From the NCBI RefSeq assembly GCF_000237925.1, contig NC_031496.1, forward strand, positions 10,998,017-11,062,016: 64,000 bases of DNA. The letters run 5' to 3'. The notes under the pieces are model-generated. The model searched no databases. It was not told the DNA's origin and worked only from the letters and a program-made list of their open reading frames with translations. The position numbers were made by a program, and so were the translations under genes. Below, piece after piece: positions 59,340 through 64,000 of the stretch. Source of the stretch: Schistosoma mansoni. Lineage: Eukaryota; Platyhelminthes; Trematoda; Strigeidida; Schistosomatidae. Within the stretch, counting starts at the first letter, position 1; every line of letters begins with the position of its first letter.

Positions 59340-59779
59340 TTAGTTGAAGTTTACATTTGGTGTCGCTGACAACCAGGAAGGGGAAAAGTGCTGTTCTGCG
59401 AACGCCGCTGCGGCTCTGGAGTCAAGGTGCCGGTTGGAGCAGTCTAATTGCAGAGATGTGACGTCGAGTGGAGTGTTCTGGCGGGGCGGCGTTGGCTGCA
59501 GCAGGAGCTGTCGACAGAGAGGAATAGTGGGACGTGCGGCTGCTGGGCGGACATCGGATGTAGATGGCTCGGCAGGCCGGTGGAGTACGGGTGTTGAACG
59601 TTCCAGCTGCCGGGTGGATGTCGGGTGTTGGTGCCCCGGCAGGTCGACGGAGCTATGGAAGTCAGCGCGCCGCAGACTCGACATTCTGACGGAGATTTCG
59701 GCACAGACTGTAGTACAAGGAGAAGTTGCGCACGGCGAGCAGAACCACCGCATGGTCGAATGCTTTAAAGGGGGACGAG
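59340..59779 (-). mobile_element. GC-rich internal fragment of an LTR element
   Basis: A 430-base block far richer in G and C than anything else in the window, directly joined to the LTR at 59780. On the minus strand it would follow the LTR as internal sequence. Both strands happen to have long open frames because of the GC content; none was recognised with confidence. Treated as a broken internal remnant of the same Ty3/Gypsy-like family. Confidence 0.55.
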
Positions 59780-60078
59780 TGTGGTATACTTATATCTATA
59801 TAAGTAGTATATGGTGATGGTCAGACATAGAATGTATTTTGGCAGAAGACCGATAAGAAAAGAACAGAAATGAAGCACAATCGGCAGGAAAATGCATGAA
59901 CAATGGAATTAGCGAAGATAAACTGATATTTACAGAAGGAACAGTGAAGAGTTAAACAATTGATGGTTATTTTGCAAATTAACTGTTATCTGTATGGTTA
60001 TCAGATATTAGTGAGATAGCCCGTAATTTGTGCTTAAACACATGTGATTGTCTCCACTTGTGTTCTCATTCACTACGA
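59780..60078 (-). mobile_element. LTR (Ty3/Gypsy-like family) with adjoining internal remnant
   Basis: Starts tgtggtatac and ends cattcactacga; same family as the copies at 25941, 35601, 38864 and 47603. It is the only copy in the window with attached internal sequence. Confidence 0.75.
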
Positions 60079-61184
60079 CCATTACTTAAATGAATTACTA
60101 AAAGAAAATGTTTTGAAGATAGAATGAATGAAATCTTACCTGAATTCATTAATACAAATGAAATTATATTGAATATCAATGGAGGAAAACCATTTGAGAA
60201 TTTTAAGATTAGTTTCCTTCTTTAATACATTAATATTTAGAAATTTAACATCTCCAACAGGAGGTTCATAAAACGTTTTGGAGATTATTTCAATCTTTGA
60301 ACTGTTCACAGTTCAATTTCAGTGTTTGACACTTTAACAGTAATCAATTGTACTTTATTTTGATATTTACTTCGACTTCAATTAAACTTACAAATGTCAT
60401 ATTTTATTTACATTTCAATAATCAACTTGACATTTTTAAAAAATATACATTTGTTTATTTGTCTACCTCATAACAATCAACTGACCGCTTTTCATGTTTG
60501 ATGTGCTTGTTCTACCTAACTCACTTTCTCATCCATTGTCATTTCGATCATTGATTTTTTTTATTGTTTGACAAGATGAGAATCAGTGTATGGGTAGTTA
60601 CATATTTTGATGACTTATCGAGATCATATGGTAACGAAGTTAGATACACCAAGAGAGTATGTTTATAACTAATGTAGTGAGTTTGACGTTTCTCTAAAAA
60701 ATGAAAATAACTAAACAGTAATCTATGACTTTCTGATTTCTGGAAGTTATAAATACAGAGACTTGTATTATCTACGAAATTTATTAAATGCGGTTTTCTT
60801 CTAACATCAAAGTACCATGAAACTGTTCAATAACTTCTCATTTAAGTTTGAAGAAGAAAATAACTCCAATTATTAGGATTGAATAGTAGAAATATTTAGC
60901 TATTCACAAAAATATATATATCATATTTCTGCTACATTATCACGGTAAATAACGTAAACAAAATATAGAAATAAGCTGTCACAACAATAGTTATTGTAAT
61001 TTGTAAAGATCTTTAGAGAAATTGATTATATTAAGCGTAACCATGTTAGCATTTGATGCGTTGACTATTCTTTGATTACTTCACAAAGCTGAAAGCCAAG
61101 TGAGAAAAAATATCCTGTCTATCATATAAACATAAGTTAATAGACAGACTAATGTGTTTCATTATTCACTGTATGTTCTAAAGT
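60079..61184. other. No gene supported
   Basis: AT-rich spacer; nothing recognised. Confidence 0.5.
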
Positions 61185-63290
61185 TACATTGGCTGTCGTC
61201 AGCTGGATTGGCTGGTGTGTATGGAATAGGAGATCCAGGTGACCTATGAAGCCTAATTCATCTAGTTGCATCCAAACTGTCCACTGTATTCGGTGCTTCA
61301 TTCGAGATACGCAAAGTGATCATAATCCGAACAAAAGAGTAAGACAAGAGTATGCAGTCATATCAGACACCACTCCCCTCTTATAGTCCATCTGTTGGTG
61401 ACCATACATGCATAACTTTGCAGTGCAGTTCCTCACAAGAAATCTGTTCGACGATTACGACCTCCTCATTTTCACCTTAGTATCGAAGATCGTTCCAACA
61501 GGTACTTCTATCCACATTGTCAAACACCTTACCATAGCCAAGGAATCTGATGAATACTGACGAATTCCACTTAATCAATTCATAACCAATCATCAGTAAT
61601 GTCACCATGTGATCGATACACAAACAATACTCACGAAATCCAGTCTGTTGGTCTCGATGTTGACAGTCTACTGATTCTCATCCTGTTCCACAACATTCTG
61701 TCGAAAACTTTTTCCAATACTGATAGTAGTGTGATTTCTCTGTAGTTCTCACACTTATTCTGATCTCCTGTACATTTTATCTCGATGAGTAATCTTTCTC
61801 TCCAGTGTGTCGGTGGCGGCCAATCTTCATCTCAAATCCTTCTGAATAGAATGTGGAGCATGTTTGCAGATTCCTATATGTCTCACTCCAGTGCGTCAAG
61901 TGTTATGCCGTCTGATGACCATACTGATTTCATCGTTCCTTGGCGTGCTAACATGTATAGGAAAGTCTGTAGGTGTTGTTTTGATGTCTGTTGTGTTCTG
62001 TGTATCTGATCTATTCAAGAAATGTTCAGAGTATTCTGCACACCTATTCCACCGTTCTTCGATATCAGTGCTAATTACAGTTCACCACCTGATATTGTGA
62101 ATCTGTCACATCTTCTTTAGTCCCTTCCCACTTATTCTTCTCCATAGTAAACTCCTCTCATTTGAGTAGATGTTGTGAGTCATGGAACCTGTTGTTGAGC
62201 TGTTGTTGAGAGTTATTATGAATTCGTTGATTATGTCAGTATGTCGAAGGGAGTGTGTATTGACTGTTTGTAATGTTGTTTGTGCAGTTGTTCAGTGCTT
62301 CCTTAGCTTCACTTTCATGTTGACAATCACCAGATGATGATAGTGATATGAAGCCAAGTGAGATCGCCTCTTGATTCTCATGTCCTCATCTGACTGTTTG
62401 AACATTTCAGTGATGCGATTATGATCGATGTAGTTGTGTGTAGTGTGATATGGTGAAATTGATTCAGCATTGTGGGTGAGTTTGTGGGAGAATATCCAGT
62501 CACGTATAATCATGTTGTTGAATACACATCAATTTTTGAATCTCACACCATCCTCGTTCAATTCTCCTAATCAGTCAATGTCGTCTCAACATATCTTCAT
62601 ATCCCTGTTCTCATTATCGACGTCGGCGTTTAGGCCACCTTTCAGGATGGTTGATTGTGGTGTCTCTCGTAAAACTGATCTCCATCGTGGTCATTGCTAT
62701 CATTGCTGAGTGCATAACATTGGATCATATTCATTGTGATTCCCTCCTACTTCACTTCCATCAATGCTCTGATGATTCTGTATTGATGACATTCTCATCC
62801 TATGACTGCTTTTCGTGCTTCTTTGTACAGCATCAGAGCAACTCCTAGTGTGTGTGAAGCATTTTGTTCTTCATGATCTCAGAAAAACTGCTTCTCTCCA
62901 TAATCTAATCTTCAGTATCCAGCTTCCATCCAATGCATCTCACTCATTCCAATCACCGTCAACTTGTATCTCGTCATTTCTGTAGCTATTTGATTAGTGC
63001 TTCCGATCTCACGTTGTTAGTTCATTCGATGTGTGTATATGAATTGTTGATGTTGTTGTGAGAATGGGTATGGTGGTGATGGTTTGCGAAGAATCTCGTC
63101 TTTCACCATGATGTGTGATAATTCTTGTAAATGCATATGTTTGAGTTGGTGAGAGATATTTTGATTTGTTTGAATTGTTAATTCTGGTTGTGTATTTTTT
63201 AGTGAGTTTGTTTTGTGTGGGATGTTGTTGATGATTCTATGTCCAACCCTCCTTCCTTACACGTAGTTGGGATAGGGACTATCCGTAGAG
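61185..63290 (-). mobile_element. RTE LINE relic (copy R7)
   Basis: Minus-oriented relative of 51165-54190. It begins in the reverse transcriptase palm region and runs to the decayed leader (ctatgtccaaccctccttcc near 63240). The endonuclease end SPYHTTHNYIDHNRITEMFK (62513-62292) is almost identical to R6. It has a deletion of about 330 bases relative to R6 near 62070 and a 12-base tandem duplication (gttgttgagct) near 62192. All frames are broken. Confidence 0.85.
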
Positions 63291-64000
63291 AGCTACTAGA
63301 AGTGTTCAGATGAATAATAACTGATCGACAAATTGTCCATCGATACCAAATTTACAATAGTATATGAATAAGTAGACGAAATTGCATTATTTGATTTACT
63401 AATAAAGAGAACGAACTCAAGAAAATTGAAAATCCAATGATACGAGAATCCAAACCATGACGATCTGATACTTATTTATGACAGAAACAACTCATTCAAC
63501 ATTATTCTAGAGAGACAAGACTCCCCGAATCATTGACACCTCTCGAAAAGTTAATAAAATTCATCATCTGTTTTCCTTCAACAAAAATGACCAATGTGGA
63601 AACTTCATCAAAATTTATCTGGTTACTCGATCCAACATCATATAATCAACTTCAGAATATATAAGTACAACCGTCCTATGTGTGATTAACATTCGTTCTA
63701 GTTGTTTCAAGAAATACTTCGATTTACAATGTAGATTTATTTATCATTTTTACAGCCTATTATACTCTTTTTTACATCCATAACCTATTTTAATATTGTC
63801 AATGTACCAACTAATCATGTGCTACAATGCCAATATCAAATAGTAAATATGGAAAAGGACTCGTTGCTAACTAACTATATGCTTTCATATATTTGTTTCA
63901 AATATGAACATGTTTAATTTTCTTTCCTTCATGCCAATCTATTTTAAGAATTTTTATCGTCCAACTAGACGATTCATGTGAAAAAAACAACTTTCCTTTC
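63291..64000. other. No gene supported
   Basis: AT-rich sequence to the end of the window; nothing recognised. Confidence 0.5.

Noticed and set aside
59344-59817. 157- and 137-residue frames on both strands
   Set aside because: Long frames arise on both strands because the block is GC-rich; it adjoins an LTR and is treated as an element remnant, not a host gene.

Overview
The window looks like nuclear DNA of a blood fluke (genus Schistosoma or a close relative). It is AT-rich and intron-rich, and dominated by dispersed retroelements. The repeats fit that source: RTE-type LINEs with a short tetranucleotide tail, a Penelope-like element with a GIY-YIG domain, solo LTRs of one Ty3/Gypsy-like family, and short retroposons that carry hammerhead ribozymes, as the known schistosome Sm-alpha repeats do. 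Species and chromosome cannot be fixed from the sequence alone. Three runs of exactly 200 N (29870-30069, 32677-32876, 55459-55658) are assembly gaps.

Host genes are few. On the plus strand a large exon (12426-13898) encodes a SLAIN-like microtubule plus-end protein. About 0.5 kb downstream a two-exon gene (14433-14451 joined to 15376-15638) encodes a 93-residue protein that I do not recognise. The first exon of that gene begins 2 bases after a splice acceptor, so it could be a trans-spliced downstream cistron. On the minus strand, 31879 down to 25518, I can join eight exons into one continuous frame of 241 residues. Six of these exons are multiples of three and three are only 33, 57 and 42 bases. 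This resembles the architecture of schistosome micro-exon genes.

Repeat layout: decayed RTE LINE 2285-5195; CR1-like tail 8290-8650; a LINE at 9545-11600 broken by two insertions of a 0.5-kb retroposon and then partly inverted between them; Penelope-like element 16300-17845; 0.5-kb retroposons at 20603, 33912 and 49914; a twin-primed RTE copy 27925-28519; a nearly whole RTE 42913-45910; two related RTE relics 51165-54190 and 61185-63290 that share one tract of near-identity; solo LTRs at 25941, 35601, 38864, 47603 and 59780.

The most interesting theme is the hammerhead ribozymes. Two tRNA-related short retroposon families are present. Family A is Sm-alpha-like. Family B has a different helix I and a perfectly palindromic helix III. 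Both carry a minimal type I hammerhead. Several B copies are head-to-head palindromes with a ribozyme arm on each strand. Such arms form part of a larger inverted repeat around 57.6-59.3 kb. All of this was read by eye; no alignment, fold or database search was run.
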